Shown here one piece after another: positions 1 through 8,240 of a stretch of 64,000 nucleotides of DNA (positions within the stretch are counted from its first letter, which is position 1; every line of letters starts with the position of its first letter). Where the stretch lies: NCBI GenBank assembly GCA_015200025.1, contig CP054186.1:558001-622000 (forward strand), in the 5' to 3' direction. Under the pieces are notes generated by a model. That model had not been told where the DNA came from. It saw nothing but the letters and a program-made list of their open reading frames with translations, and searched no databases. The translations under genes and the position numbers were made by a program. This DNA comes from Phycisphaeraceae bacterium (lineage in GTDB: Bacteria > Planctomycetota > Phycisphaerae > Phycisphaerales > UBA1924).

Positions 1-798
1 TTCGACGCCTTCAGTTCGCCGGACCTGGTCCACTGGACCAAGCACCCGCGTGTGCTCGACGCCGCCGCCGTCCCGTGGGCGCGGCGGGCCATGTGGGCCC
101 CCTCGGTCGTCCACAAGAACGGGCGATACTGGTTCTTCTTCTCGGCGAACGACATCCAGAACGACCGTGAGCGCGGCGGGATCGGCGTCGCCGTGGCCGA
201 TTCGCCCTCCGGGCCGTTCCGCGATGAACTGGGCGAGCCGCTCGTCGGCGCCTTCCACCACGGCGCCCAGCCCATCGACCAGTTCGTCTTCCGCGACGAC
301 GACGGGACCGATTACCTCATCTACGGCGGGTGGGGGCACTGCACCATCGCCCGCCTCCGCGACGATTACCGCGGGCTCATTCCCTTCGACGACGGGACGA
401 CCTTCAAGGAGATCACCCCCCGGGGCTACGTCGAGGGCCCCTTCATGTTCCGGCGCGGCGGGACGTACTACTTCATGTGGTCCGAGGGCGGGTGGACCGG
501 CCCGGACTACGCCGTCGCGTACGCCGTCGCCGACTCGCCCATGGGCCCCTTCGAACGCGCCGGGACGATCCTCCAGCAGGACCCCCGCGTCGCCACCGGC
601 GCCGGGCACCACAGCGTGCTCCGGATCCCCGGGCGCGACGAGTACTACATCGTCTACCACCGGCGCCCCCTCGGCCTGTCCGACCGCAACCACCGCGTGG
701 TCTGCATTGACCGCATGACCTTCACCGACGACGGCCGGATCGAGCCCGTGCGGATCACCACCGAGGGCGTCGGCCCGGTCAGGCTCCCGCCCCCGTGA
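1..798 (+). CDS. Glycoside hydrolase family 43-like protein (5' end missing)
   Basis: The reading frame is open from base 1, so the N-terminus lies outside the window; 265 codons are visible. The opening FDAFSSPDLVHWTKHPRVLD followed by RRAMWAPSVVHKNGRYWFFF is the typical second-blade region of GH43/GH62-type five-bladed propellers, where exported arabinan- or xylan-active glycosidases carry the acidic residues. Later blades repeat the pattern, with SPxGPF strings (residues about 64 and 180), YVEGPFMFRRGGTYYFMWSEGG (acid/base Glu in VEGP) and GHHSVLRIPGRDEYYIVYH near the end. The family hydrolyses arabinosyl or xylosyl linkages by inversion; the exact substrate cannot be read from this fragment. 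A signal peptide would be upstream and unseen. The assignment to the clan is strong, the subfamily is not. Confidence 0.88.
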   Translation, partial: FDAFSSPDLVHWTKHPRVLDAAAVPWARRAMWAPSVVHKNGRYWFFFSANDIQNDRERGGIGVAVADSPSGPFRDELGEPLVGAFHHGAQPIDQFVFRDDDGTDYLIYGGWGHCTIARLRDDYRGLIPFDDGTTFKEITPRGYVEGPFMFRRGGTYYFMWSEGGWTGPDYAVAYAVADSPMGPFERAGTILQQDPRVATGAGHHSVLRIPGRDEYYIVYHRRPLGLSDRNHRVVCIDRMTFTDDGRIEPVRITTEGVGPVRLPPP

Positions 799-855
799 CC
801 GCCGCCGCCCGCGTCGGATCACGCCGCTCCCGTACGAACACCGCGAGGTTCATCC

Positions 856-1134
856 ATGACCCGTCCGTACGAATCGACCGCGTTGAACGCGCTGCTCGCC
901 GCCGAACTCGCCGCGGGCAACCGAGTCCACCAGGACGGCGACGGCTGGGGGACCCTCCGCCGGCTCGTGGTCCTCGAACGCCCGTTCCTCGCGCTGCCCT
1001 CGCCCCTGCCGCCCGGGCTCGAGCACCACACCGTCAACGACCCGCACTATTGGCAGGCCGAGGTGCTCGACCCCATGACCTCCGAGATGCTCGCCTGCGG
1101 GTTCGATCGCCCCTTCATCGCCCCCCCGGCATAG
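856..1134 (+). CDS. Hypothetical protein, 92 aa
   Basis: Small soluble protein of unknown function. Starts MTRPYESTALNALL and ends DRPFIAPPA, with no signal peptide, membrane segment or recognisable motif. It lies 57 bases after the glycosidase on the same strand, so it may be co-transcribed, and its stop codon abuts the stop of the next, convergent gene with no spacer. Codon use (C at third positions) fits the neighbourhood, which supports it being coding. The middle (VLERPFLALPSPLPPGLEHHT) is proline rich. Confidence 0.6.
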   Translation: MTRPYESTALNALLAAELAAGNRVHQDGDGWGTLRRLVVLERPFLALPSPLPPGLEHHTVNDPHYWQAEVLDPMTSEMLACGFDRPFIAPPA

Positions 1135-1509
1135 TCAGTCGGCCCCGCCCGACCCCGGACCACCCGCCGTGGGTTCCTCGGCATCCTCGGGCCGGTGGGC
1201 GTGGCGTCGTTTCCGCCACTTCACGATCGGGATCGCGGTCAGCATCACCAGCAGGTACGCCGCCGGGATCACCGTCACGTAGAACAGCACGCGGACGAGC
1301 CGCTCGTGCCCGCCCGCCACGGCGACGCCCAGCACCACCCCGAGCACCGCCGCCGGGATGGCGGCCATCATCAAGCACCCGACCGCGACGCCCCGCTGCG
1401 GATCGGGCCCACGCGACGGGGCGGCGATCGCGTACAGGATCACGCCCAGGAACGCCGCCACGCACGCCCCCACCACCCACGCCATCGTCGCCATGGTCAA
1501 CGCCAGCAT
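1135..1509 (-). CDS. Hypothetical small membrane protein, 124 aa
   Basis: Three strongly hydrophobic stretches are visible: residues 1-28 (LTMATMAWVVGACVAAFLGV), about 42-67 (GCLMMAAIPAAVLGVVLGVAV) and about 75-95 (VLFYVTVIPAAYLLVMLTAI), followed by a basic stop-transfer patch KWRKRRHAHR and a short acidic, disordered tail. It is therefore an inner-membrane protein with three segments. No family is recognised. It sits 3 bases downstream of the next minus-strand gene (start 1791), so the two are probably co-transcribed. Confidence 0.6.
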   Translation of the reverse strand: MLALTMATMAWVVGACVAAFLGVILYAIAAPSRGPDPQRGVAVGCLMMAAIPAAVLGVVLGVAVAGGHERLVRVLFYVTVIPAAYLLVMLTAIPIVKWRKRRHAHRPEDAEEPTAGGPGSGGAD

Positions 1510-1512
1510 CCG

Positions 1513-1791
1513 TTACCCCTCGCGCCTTCGGCGGAGCATCTCGGCCTTTTTATCGAGCACCGGGGGTAACCCCGGCGTCCACGCCCGGACCGCCGCCTTG
1601 AGTTCCTCGAGGACGTCCCGGCCGAAGACATTGCCGACCTCGCCGTCGAGCGACCCGCCCAGCACCGACTCGAACGTGTGCCGCTCCGCCCCCTCGGGCG
1701 CGTGGTGCAGCCACAGCCGGACCTCACCGTCCGCGACCTCGAGGTACATCATCTCGGACGGCGAATACCGGGTCTCCCACCGATGACGCAT
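1513..1791 (-). CDS. Hypothetical protein, 92 aa
   Basis: Small soluble protein, MRHRWETRYSPSEMMYLEV at the N-terminus and a very basic C-terminus (KKAEMLRRRREG). No motif is recognised. It is the first gene of a likely two-gene minus-strand unit with the small membrane protein that begins 3 bases after it. The ATG at 1791 is the only reasonable start. The composition is ordinary for the surroundings. Confidence 0.6.
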   Translation of the reverse strand: MRHRWETRYSPSEMMYLEVADGEVRLWLHHAPEGAERHTFESVLGGSLDGEVGNVFGRDVLEELKAAVRAWTPGLPPVLDKKAEMLRRRREG

Positions 1792-1869
1792 GGCGGACTC
1801 CTCGTTCCCCCGAGAGTCAGTGCGTACCGAGCCCTCAGGAGGGAGACCGCGCGCGTGAAAAATCAGAAC

Positions 1870-1923
1870 GCCCTCCGATATGCTCGTCGGAGGGCTTTAT
1901 TCCCTGCAAAGTCGGAGTGACCG
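1870..1923. repeat. Left copy of imperfect direct repeat: hairpin plus tRNA-3'-end-like 12-mer
   Basis: Positions 1870-1895 form a 9-bp perfect stem (GCCCTCCGA / TCGGAGGGC) with an 8-base loop. After 16 bases comes TCGGAGTGACCG (1912-1923). The same architecture lies at 6116-6168: a hairpin of nearly the same sequence, a 15-base spacer, then TCGGGGTGACTG, which there is the 3' end of tRNA-Pro read on the opposite strand. Two of the hairpin differences are compensatory (C-G to T-A). An A-run before and a T-rich stretch after the stem would also allow it to act as a terminator in either direction. Confidence 0.6.
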
Positions 1924-2042
1924 TACGCCGATTGAACTGTTCCTGGCGGGCGTTCGGGTCTGGGAGCCCAGCACTCTCCGTTCGCCGGCCTCGGTAGGTT
2001 CTGGATGGGCACCGTGACCCTTTTGACCTATACACTCCCCGC

Positions 2043-4847
2043 GTGCACCCAGTCACCATCGGACCATTCCGGATCGAACGCGAACTCGGCCGCGGCGGGA
2101 TGGGCGTGGTGTACCTCGCCACCGATGCCCGGCTCGACCGGCAGGTTGCCATCAAGGCCCTGCCCGCCGACCTCGCGGCGGACCCCGACCGCCTCGCCCG
2201 TCTCCAACGCGAAGCCAAAGTCCTCGCATCACTCAACCACCCGCATGTCGGCGGCATTCACGGGCTCGAACAGGGCGACGGCCACCAGTATCTGATCCTG
2301 GAGTACATCCAGGGCGAGACGCTCGCGGATCGTCTGGTCGCGGGACCGATCCCGGTCGTCGATTCGCTGACGCTCGCCAAGCAGATCGCCGAGGCCCTTG
2401 AAGCCGCGCACGAGAAGGGCATCATCCACCGCGATCTCAAGCCCGGCAACATCATGGTTACGTCTGATGGCGTGGTCAAGGTGCTCGACTTTGGGCTCGC
2501 GAGAACGGCGGACGGCGCACCGTCCTCGACCGGCGCTGCCGAGAAGCCGGACTCGCCGACAGTCACCGTGCCAGCGCGTCACTCCCCCACGATCCCCGGC
2601 GCGATCATGGGCACGGCGGGTTACATGAGCCCCGAGCAAGCCCGCGGCAAGCCCGTGGACAAACGCTCGGACATCTTCTCCTTCGGCTGCGTGTTGTACG
2701 AGATGCTCACGGGTGTGATGCCCTTCCGCGGCGAGACGGTCGCCGACGCGATCGGGGCGACGCTGCACAAGGAGTCGGACCTCAATCTGCTTCCGCCCGG
2801 CACGCCCCACCGCGTGCGCGAACTCCTGACCAACTGCCTCGCGAAGGATCGCAAGGGCCGCCTGCGGGACATCGGTGACGCGCGGATCGAGCTTGATCGG
2901 GCGTTGATGGGACGGGAGTGGATTGCGGCGGGTGAGGCGATGGCGGAGTCGCGGAGAGCAAGATCTGTGGTGGTCGGTGTGGCGGGGGCGTTGGTTCTGG
3001 TGTCGGCGGGGGTGGGCTGGTTGCTGTCGAGTCGGCTGGCTGGCCCGGCGTCGGTGGTGCCGTCGCAGGCGTTTCATGTCTCGACGGCGGTGCCGAGCAA
3101 GCCTCGTTTCAGCGGACTTGTGGGGATCTCGCCCGATGCGAGATTCTTGGTGTACACGGCTTTGCCGGAGGCGGATCCGGCGAGCACGAAGCCGACCGGC
3201 TTGTTGGTGATCCGTCGGTTGGATCGGGATGAGACGATCGAGATCGAAGGGACGGAAGGGGTGAGGAGCGCAGCGTTGTCGCCCGACGGACGCCGGGTGG
3301 CGTTCGCGAGCGCGAAGGACCGAATGGGGACCAAGCTCAGCCTGAGGAAGGTGGTGCTCGAGAATGGGCGGCCATCGGGCAGGCCCGAGACGATCTGCGA
3401 GCTCGGGCGTGGGGCCAACTTTCAGATCGGCTGGGCTTCGGATCGGGAGGTGGTGTTCACGTCGGAAGCGGATCAGACGATTTACGCGGTGGCCGCGACG
3501 GGTGGCGAGCCGCGTGTTGTTCTGCGAGAGGAGTCGACCGGGGGCATCTCGGGCTGGGGCGACTTTGTGCCGCTGGTCGCTGGGCGGTCGATTCTGGCGT
3601 CGCACTATGTGGTTGCGGGCGAGCGAGTGAAGGTCAGCACGGCGGCGATCGATCTTGCGTCGGGGGTTCGGACCGTCGTCATGCAGGATGCGGGGCGGGC
3701 GAGGGTATTGCCGCTCGGGAGTGGCGCGGGGGACGTGGTTGTGGCGCTGAGGTCGGACCAGATGAGCCTGGTGGCGGTGCCGTTTGACGTCGGGACGCTT
3801 CGCACGCTGGGTGAACCGGTGCGGGTGTGGAGCGGGAATGCGGTCAATCAGTACGAGGTGACGCCGGGCGGGACGTTGGCGTTATCGACGAGGCCAACGG
3901 ATGTCTCGGATCGTCGTCTCGCGTTGCTCGACGAGCGTGGGCAGGTGCAGACGATCCCCGGCCCGACGCGGGCATACATGGATTTCGCGGTGTCGCCGGA
4001 TGGCGGGCGCGTGGTGTCGATCATGGAACCGCCCAACACGGATGAGTTAACTGCGGAGTTGTGGCTGCAGGATCTCGGGCGTCGAACATCGGCGAGAGTC
4101 CCGGTGGAGGGTCTGGCGATCGGTCTGAGGTGGAGCAACGACGGCCAGAGGATCGTGCACGGAGCGTTCGCGAAGGACGAGTTTTCGATTGTGGAGCGTT
4201 CGGCGAATGGTTCGGGCGAGCCGAGCAAGCTGTTCAGTCTGCCGATCTCACAGCAGTCGTTTGTGTTGCCCGAGGATTGGTCTCCGGACGGAAAGGTCCT
4301 GGCGATCATGCGGAGTGACATGAGGGCCAACCAGACCGATGTGCTGATGCTGGAGCAGGAGGGAGAAGGCAATGCGTGGAAGGCAACGCCTTACCTGAAC
4401 ACGTCGGCGGACGAGCATGGGTTGCGGTTTTCGCCCGATGGAAAGTGGGTCGTGTTCTGCTCGGTGGAATCTGGCCGGCATGAGTTGTATGTGCAGCGGT
4501 TCTCCGGTGCGGGATCGGGTGCGGCGGACGCGAGGCAGGGGCGTGTGCAGATCTCGACGAATGGGCACGACGGGTCGGCGTGGTGGAGCCCGGACGGCAA
4601 GGAGATCCGGTTCATCGACTCGGAGAAGCAGGCGGTGAGCGTGGAGGTCAAGACAGAGCCAAAGCTGGAGGTATCGCATCCGAAGGTGATGTACAGCACG
4701 AGCGAGATCAAGGGCAGAAGCTTCGTGTGGACGCCGGAGGGGCGGCTGATGGTGATCCTGCTTGGCGAGGGCGAGCAGTCGAGCCGCATCGACCTGGTGG
4801 TGAACTTTGTGGCTGAGGTGCGGGAGAAGTTGGTCGGTGAGAGATAA
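2043..4847 (+). CDS. Serine/threonine protein kinase with C-terminal PD40/TolB-like propeller
   Basis: Transmembrane receptor-type kinase of 934 aa starting at GTG. Kinase domain about residues 8-285: glycine loop GRGGMGVVY, catalytic Lys38 (VAIK), HRDLKPGN with Asp131, DFG at 149-151, and GTAGYMSPEQARG as the activation/P+1 segment. One membrane span at about 307-330. The remaining ~600 residues hold repeated SPDGxxV motifs (for example LSPDGRRVAF, VSPDGGRVV, FSPDGKWVVF, WSPDGKEIRF) of a PD40/TolB-type beta-propeller, expected outside the cytoplasm. This architecture is abundant in Planctomycetota and Acidobacteria; ligands are generally unknown. The 3' two thirds are less GC rich and G-biased compared with flanking genes. 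It stands alone. Confidence 0.93.
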   Translation: MHPVTIGPFRIERELGRGGMGVVYLATDARLDRQVAIKALPADLAADPDRLARLQREAKVLASLNHPHVGGIHGLEQGDGHQYLILEYIQGETLADRLVAGPIPVVDSLTLAKQIAEALEAAHEKGIIHRDLKPGNIMVTSDGVVKVLDFGLARTADGAPSSTGAAEKPDSPTVTVPARHSPTIPGAIMGTAGYMSPEQARGKPVDKRSDIFSFGCVLYEMLTGVMPFRGETVADAIGATLHKESDLNLLPPGTPHRVRELLTNCLAKDRKGRLRDIGDARIELDRALMGREWIAAGEAMAESRRARSVVVGVAGALVLVSAGVGWLLSSRLAGPASVVPSQAFHVSTAVPSKPRFSGLVGISPDARFLVYTALPEADPASTKPTGLLVIRRLDRDETIEIEGTEGVRSAALSPDGRRVAFASAKDRMGTKLSLRKVVLENGRPSGRPETICELGRGANFQIGWASDREVVFTSEADQTIYAVAATGGEPRVVLREESTGGISGWGDFVPLVAGRSILASHYVVAGERVKVSTAAIDLASGVRTVVMQDAGRARVLPLGSGAGDVVVALRSDQMSLVAVPFDVGTLRTLGEPVRVWSGNAVNQYEVTPGGTLALSTRPTDVSDRRLALLDERGQVQTIPGPTRAYMDFAVSPDGGRVVSIMEPPNTDELTAELWLQDLGRRTSARVPVEGLAIGLRWSNDGQRIVHGAFAKDEFSIVERSANGSGEPSKLFSLPISQQSFVLPEDWSPDGKVLAIMRSDMRANQTDVLMLEQEGEGNAWKATPYLNTSADEHGLRFSPDGKWVVFCSVESGRHELYVQRFSGAGSGAADARQGRVQISTNGHDGSAWWSPDGKEIRFIDSEKQAVSVEVKTEPKLEVSHPKVMYSTSEIKGRSFVWTPEGRLMVILLGEGEQSSRIDLVVNFVAEVREKLVGER

Positions 4848-5293
4848 TGGGCGGGCAGCCCGCTCCTGCTCCCCATGCCTCTGGACCAACAGAGGATGTA
4901 CGACGTCGGGATGCCCGCAGACGTACGAGGGCACGAGATGTGGAAAAGACCCGTCGATGCCGACTCGGCTGTTCGAGCGTGTCGAGGGCTCAGCGAGCAG
5001 AACGTGTTTCAACGCCTTGACGGCGCACGCGGGGATGCTCCGCTCGATGAGCACCACTGCGGATTCTCCATGTTCCTGGCCGGACGGACGGGCACCAGCG
5101 AGTGCGAAACCGCCTCAAGCATTCAGCGTCTCATTGGTTCTGGCTTGGATGCGTGCTATAGGCCGGGGTCATGGAGCATCACGGGCAACGCGCTCGCAGC
5201 GTTGGCGTTCCGGGCCAAAGACTCCGTGTTCGTGGTGGTCGACTTCACGCTGGACGGTCTTACGCAAGGCAGGACCTGTCCAGCGCACCCCAG
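4848..5293. other. Intergenic stretch with no gene I can support
   Basis: About 446 bases between the kinase stop and the convergent PEP-CTERM-like gene. GC is lower than in most of the window and third-position bias is weak in all frames. An open frame on the plus strand runs from 4875 into the antisense of the neighbouring gene, and a minus-strand frame covers 4848-5057, but neither shows a ribosome site, a motif or codon bias. A weak GC-rich inverted repeat directly after the kinase stop (about 4853-4865) has no T-run. It may be the remains of a decayed gene. Confidence 0.4.
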
Positions 5294-5959
5294 TCAATCG
5301 TGCAACCGTGCGACTCGGCGACGCCGGGCGAGCACGCCCAATCCCAGCGTGAAGACCGCCATGGTCGCCGGCGCCGGAACCGCCGCGACCGTCACGTTGT
5401 CGACAACGATCGTCGAGTCGCCCCCCTGCGCCGGACCCGAGCTGAACAACTCGAAGCGGTCGTACACGCCGGTCGGGAGGTCCAGGCGACGGTGGGTCGG
5501 GGTCGGGGTGAAGTCAAATGAGAACGAGACCGTCTGGATGACCAGTCCCGCCGCATAGCCCCTGAGCGTCAGCGTGTTGAGGCCGGGCTCCCCCTGGAAC
5601 GTCCACACGTCGAGCCCCGCCGTCGTGGCCACGGTGTCCGACGTGAACTGAAAGGACTTGATGCCGCCGAACTGCATATCGGGTCCGGGGACGTATCCTC
5701 CGAAACCGAGTACGTTTGGGTTGCTGAGGCCCGCGCCAAGGAACCCGCTGCTGGCATCCTCGATGGTGAAGTTGGTCGATCCGCCTCCGTAGGTGATCAC
5801 GTCGTGAAAGCGGATGCCGCCGGTCGTGAGCACGTCAAAGGACTGACCTTCGGACAGGCTATCGAAGTTTGCGATGAGGTCGGCGCGGGAAACGGCCGCG
5901 GATCCGAACAAGGCGATCGCGAGCGCGGCTCGGAATGGCGTCGCATTGGGGATATTCAT
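5294..5959 (-). CDS. Exported protein with PEP-CTERM-like C-terminal anchor
   Basis: Protein of 221 aa. I place the start at the ATG at 5959 because MNIPNATPFRAALAIALFGSAAVSRA is a good signal peptide; an upstream in-frame start would add 11 residues in front of it. The mature part is rich in Gly, Ser and Thr with a beta-sandwich look (DNVTV, FDFTPTPTHRRLDLP). The C-terminus VPAPATMAVFTLGLGVLARRRR is the tripartite sorting signal of the PEP-CTERM class (VPxP motif, hydrophobic span, Arg cluster), normally processed by an exosortase at the cell envelope. VPAP replaces the usual VPEP. Substrate or partner is unknown. Confidence 0.82.
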   Translation of the reverse strand: MNIPNATPFRAALAIALFGSAAVSRADLIANFDSLSEGQSFDVLTTGGIRFHDVITYGGGSTNFTIEDASSGFLGAGLSNPNVLGFGGYVPGPDMQFGGIKSFQFTSDTVATTAGLDVWTFQGEPGLNTLTLRGYAAGLVIQTVSFSFDFTPTPTHRRLDLPTGVYDRFELFSSGPAQGGDSTIVVDNVTVAAVPAPATMAVFTLGLGVLARRRRVARLHD

Positions 5960-6110
5960 GTCCTTAGTGTACCCGCGGGGCATGACGTGCACGGTCCGGC
6001 ACTGATTTTTTGCCCTTTAACGGTTCCGGCAGGACGCAAACGGGATTTCGGAGGGAGAATCCGCACCGATCGCCGGCGGCCCGGATGACGCAACTGGGGC
6101 CCCCACAACG

Positions 6111-6143
6111 AAAAAGCCCTTCGACATGCCCGTCGAAGGGCTT
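6111..6143 (-). terminator. Rho-independent terminator of tRNA-Pro
   Basis: On the minus strand a 10-bp perfect stem (6116-6125 with 6132-6141), extended by two A-T pairs, encloses a 6-base loop and is followed by five Ts (A-run 6111-6115 on the plus strand). It lies 15 bases after the 3' end of tRNA-Pro. Its sequence is almost repeated at 1870-1895. Confidence 0.85.
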
Positions 6144-6168
6144 ACTCTGAACAAAATCGGGGTGACTG
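6116..6168. repeat. Right copy of imperfect direct repeat, overlapping tRNA-Pro 3' end
   Basis: Hairpin 6116-6141, 15-base spacer, then TCGGGGTGACTG at 6157-6168, the last 12 bases of tRNA-Pro on the opposite strand. Matches the element at 1870-1923 in order, spacing and most bases. Duplicated tRNA 3' ends commonly mark integration sites of mobile elements; no integrase is present between the copies, so this remains an inference. Confidence 0.6.
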
Positions 6169-6230
6169 GATTTGAACCAGCGACCTTCTCGTCCCGAACG
6201 AGACGCGCTACCAAGCTGCGCTACACCCCG
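6157..6230 (-). tRNA. tRNA-Pro (anticodon CGG)
   Basis: A 74-nt cloverleaf on the minus strand. Acceptor CGGGGTG pairs with CACCCCG with discriminator A; D stem GCGC/GCGC encloses AGCTTGGTA; the anticodon stem TCTCG/CGAGA carries loop TTCGGGA, giving anticodon CGG; the T arm has CTGG/CCAG around TTCAAAT. The pattern closely follows proteobacterial tRNA-Pro(CGG). CCA is not encoded. It is followed on its own strand by a strong terminator. Confidence 0.96.
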
Positions 6231-6455
6231 GCCGGCCACTCGCGTGGCGGGCCATCGTAGGCCTGCAAACCGGGCCGTCCAGCCTCGCGCCCCGGCCCCG
6301 GCCCCGGCCCTGGCCCCTCGCCCCGCGACCGCGTTCGCCCGTTCGGTCCGGCGAAGTGCTCACGCCGATCGGGCCCCGCGGGTCGATCAGGTGCATGAAC
6401 GTCGATGCCGCGGGCCGGGCCCGTGCCGGGTCGCGCGAAGGGCGAGGGACTTTCG

Positions 6456-7331
6456 TTACTGATCCTTGGGCAGTTGCGGGGTGATGGCGTAGACGTTGTC
6501 GTCCGCCGTCGAGGGGTCGCCGTCGGCCCCGCCAGAGTAGAAGTACGGCATCCCGCCCACGCACACCCCGCCGTCCGAATCGCCCCGCATCTGGGCCCAC
6601 CGGACCCCGCCCTGCCCGTCGCGTTCGCGGTTGAACTGCCGGTCGGCCTTGCTCAGCCAGTTCCGGCGGATGTTGTTGGGCAGGTACCGGCGCAGCGGGG
6701 GCGGGTTCCCGCCCGCGTCGGCCGTCGCGATGAGCGAACCCTGATCGCCGCTCCCGACGTTGCGGTTCCCGCCGATGATCCCGTCGAACTTGGGGTGGAC
6801 CATGCGGATGGGGTTGCCCCACCCGTCCAGCGGGACCACCCGTTTGCCCTGCATCTGGCCCAGCCCGGCCTGCTCGCCCGGCGCTGGGACTTCGATCCGC
6901 ATCAGCTTCGGATTGATCCCGTTGATCGCCGCATCGGCCGCCTCGACCCGGTCGTACTCCTGGATCGTCTTGATGAACCACGTCGTTGTGGGGACGAGCG
7001 AGTAATCCCACTCACCCTTGGCCGTGTTCCACCGGTTCTCGGCCTCGACCCCGTCGACCATGGGCACGACGAACGCCGTCGCCCCCGGCATCGACGCGAG
7101 CGCGGGGAAGACCTGCTCGCGCGAAGCGATGTATTCCTTCATGGCCAGGTCAAGGACCTTGATGGTCTCCGCCGTCACCCGCTGCTTGCCCGAGTTGAGC
7201 ACCCCGCGCCCCACGGCGAAGGTCAGCCCGATCAGCACCCCGATGATCCCGATCACCACCAGCAGCTCGATGAGCGTGAAGGCCCCGCGAGCGCCCCGCC
7301 CGACGGAACGACGGCCGAGATCCTGTGCCAT
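6456..7331 (-). CDS. Type II secretion/pilus-type pseudopilin
   Basis: Protein of 291 aa. I start it at the ATG at 7331, preceded by GGGAGGT at a good spacing, rather than at the longer open frame. The N-terminus has the class III signal: basic leader, then GAFTLIELLVVIGIIGVLIGL with the cleavage point before Phe and the conserved Glu at mature position 5, followed by a hydrophobic helix. The prepilin peptidase encoded at 60630-62024 would be the expected processing enzyme. The C-terminal part is a globular domain rich in Asp, Gly and Asn (WGNPIRMVHPKFDG, SGGADGDPSTADDN). Proteins of this design are numerous in Planctomycetota and often stand alone, as here; partner proteins are not evident. 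Confidence 0.88.
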   Translation of the reverse strand: MAQDLGRRSVGRGARGAFTLIELLVVIGIIGVLIGLTFAVGRGVLNSGKQRVTAETIKVLDLAMKEYIASREQVFPALASMPGATAFVVPMVDGVEAENRWNTAKGEWDYSLVPTTTWFIKTIQEYDRVEAADAAINGINPKLMRIEVPAPGEQAGLGQMQGKRVVPLDGWGNPIRMVHPKFDGIIGGNRNVGSGDQGSLIATADAGGNPPPLRRYLPNNIRRNWLSKADRQFNRERDGQGGVRWAQMRGDSDGGVCVGGMPYFYSGGADGDPSTADDNVYAITPQLPKDQ

Positions 7332-7574
7332 CCGGTAACCTCCCGAACCCACCCCGGTTGCCGCGTCCGCCCCGATACGACCGAACCCCGCCCCCGGTTG
7401 CCGATTCCAGACCGGGGAGATCCTATCCCTTCCAAACACCGCGATTTTCCGCGTTCGCCGCGTGAAAACGACGCTCAGCCAAGCCTACCTTCTCGCGCTT
7501 CGAGACGCAACCGAGCCCGCCGGCATACCGAAACCTCCCCGCCGGCCGTATGCCCCGGCCCCACCGGAGTCCCC

Positions 7575-8216
7575 ATGCAAATCGCCCACCCCGCCCACCC
7601 CGCCCACTCCACCCACACCGCCCCCCTGCACGCCGAGACCAAGCCGATCTCGGAGATGACGCTCGTGGAGATCGCCGAGCAGCTCGAACAGGTCACCGCC
7701 CGCATCGAGGCCGAGCGTGTCCGCGAGCGAGAGGCCCGGAAGATCTACGAGGCCGTCGCCGCCGAGGTCGAGTCCAAGGTCCAATCGATCCGGCGTCACG
7801 CCGAGCAGCTGGTCGAGCACCAGCGCCGCAAGATGCAATCCTTCGACGGGCTCTTCGGGAGGCCCCCGCAGCCCACCAAGTCCGGCAAGCCCGCCCCGTC
7901 GTCGTCGCCCTCCTCGGCCCCGCACAGCGGCTCGCACAAGAACATCGCCGACGCCATCATCTCGATCTGGACCCTGGACAAGTACGACGCGCCCCTCACC
8001 ACCGAGGAGATCTACGACGCCCTCGCCGAGGTCGGGTACCGTTCCGACGCCTCCCCGTCCTCGCTGCGTTCGAGCATCAACCAGGCGCTCGCGAAACTCT
8101 GCCGGGTCGGGCGCGTCGTCCGCTTCCGCGCCGACGGCACCCGCATCCCGATCAAGGACACCTCGAGCCGCGCGAGGAAGTACCTCGCCGCCATCCGGCT
8201 CCCCGAGGACGAATAA
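7575..8216 (+). CDS. Coiled-coil protein with C-terminal winged-helix-like domain
   Basis: Protein of 213 aa from the ATG at 7575. Residues about 20-95 are highly charged and helical (EIAEQLEQVTARIEAERVRE and onward), a coiled coil. A Pro/Ser linker follows (about 100-118). Residues about 122-200 (DAIISIWTLDKYDAPLTTEE, then SSLRSSINQALAKLCRVGRV) have the helix-turn-helix plus wing pattern of small winged-helix domains such as HARE-HTH or DprA-like folds, so DNA or protein binding is likely. The N-terminus contains AHPAHPAHSTHTA produced by a 9-bp tandem repeat. The target is unknown. No operon partner is adjacent. Confidence 0.75.
   Translation: MQIAHPAHPAHSTHTAPLHAETKPISEMTLVEIAEQLEQVTARIEAERVREREARKIYEAVAAEVESKVQSIRRHAEQLVEHQRRKMQSFDGLFGRPPQPTKSGKPAPSSSPSSAPHSGSHKNIADAIISIWTLDKYDAPLTTEEIYDALAEVGYRSDASPSSLRSSINQALAKLCRVGRVVRFRADGTRIPIKDTSSRARKYLAAIRLPEDE
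7584..7610 (+). repeat. 9-bp tandem repeat inside CDS
   Basis: Three copies of a gcccacccc-type unit near the 5' end of the winged-helix gene, encoding AHP AHP AHS. The third copy has one change. Confidence 0.7.
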
Positions 8217-8240
8217 GCCGGCCCGGCCGCGGGGGGGCCG

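Noticed and set aside
4875..5558. Plus-strand frame of 227 codons after the kinase
   Set aside because: Second half is antisense to the PEP-CTERM-like gene; the first half has no motif, ribosome site or third-position bias.
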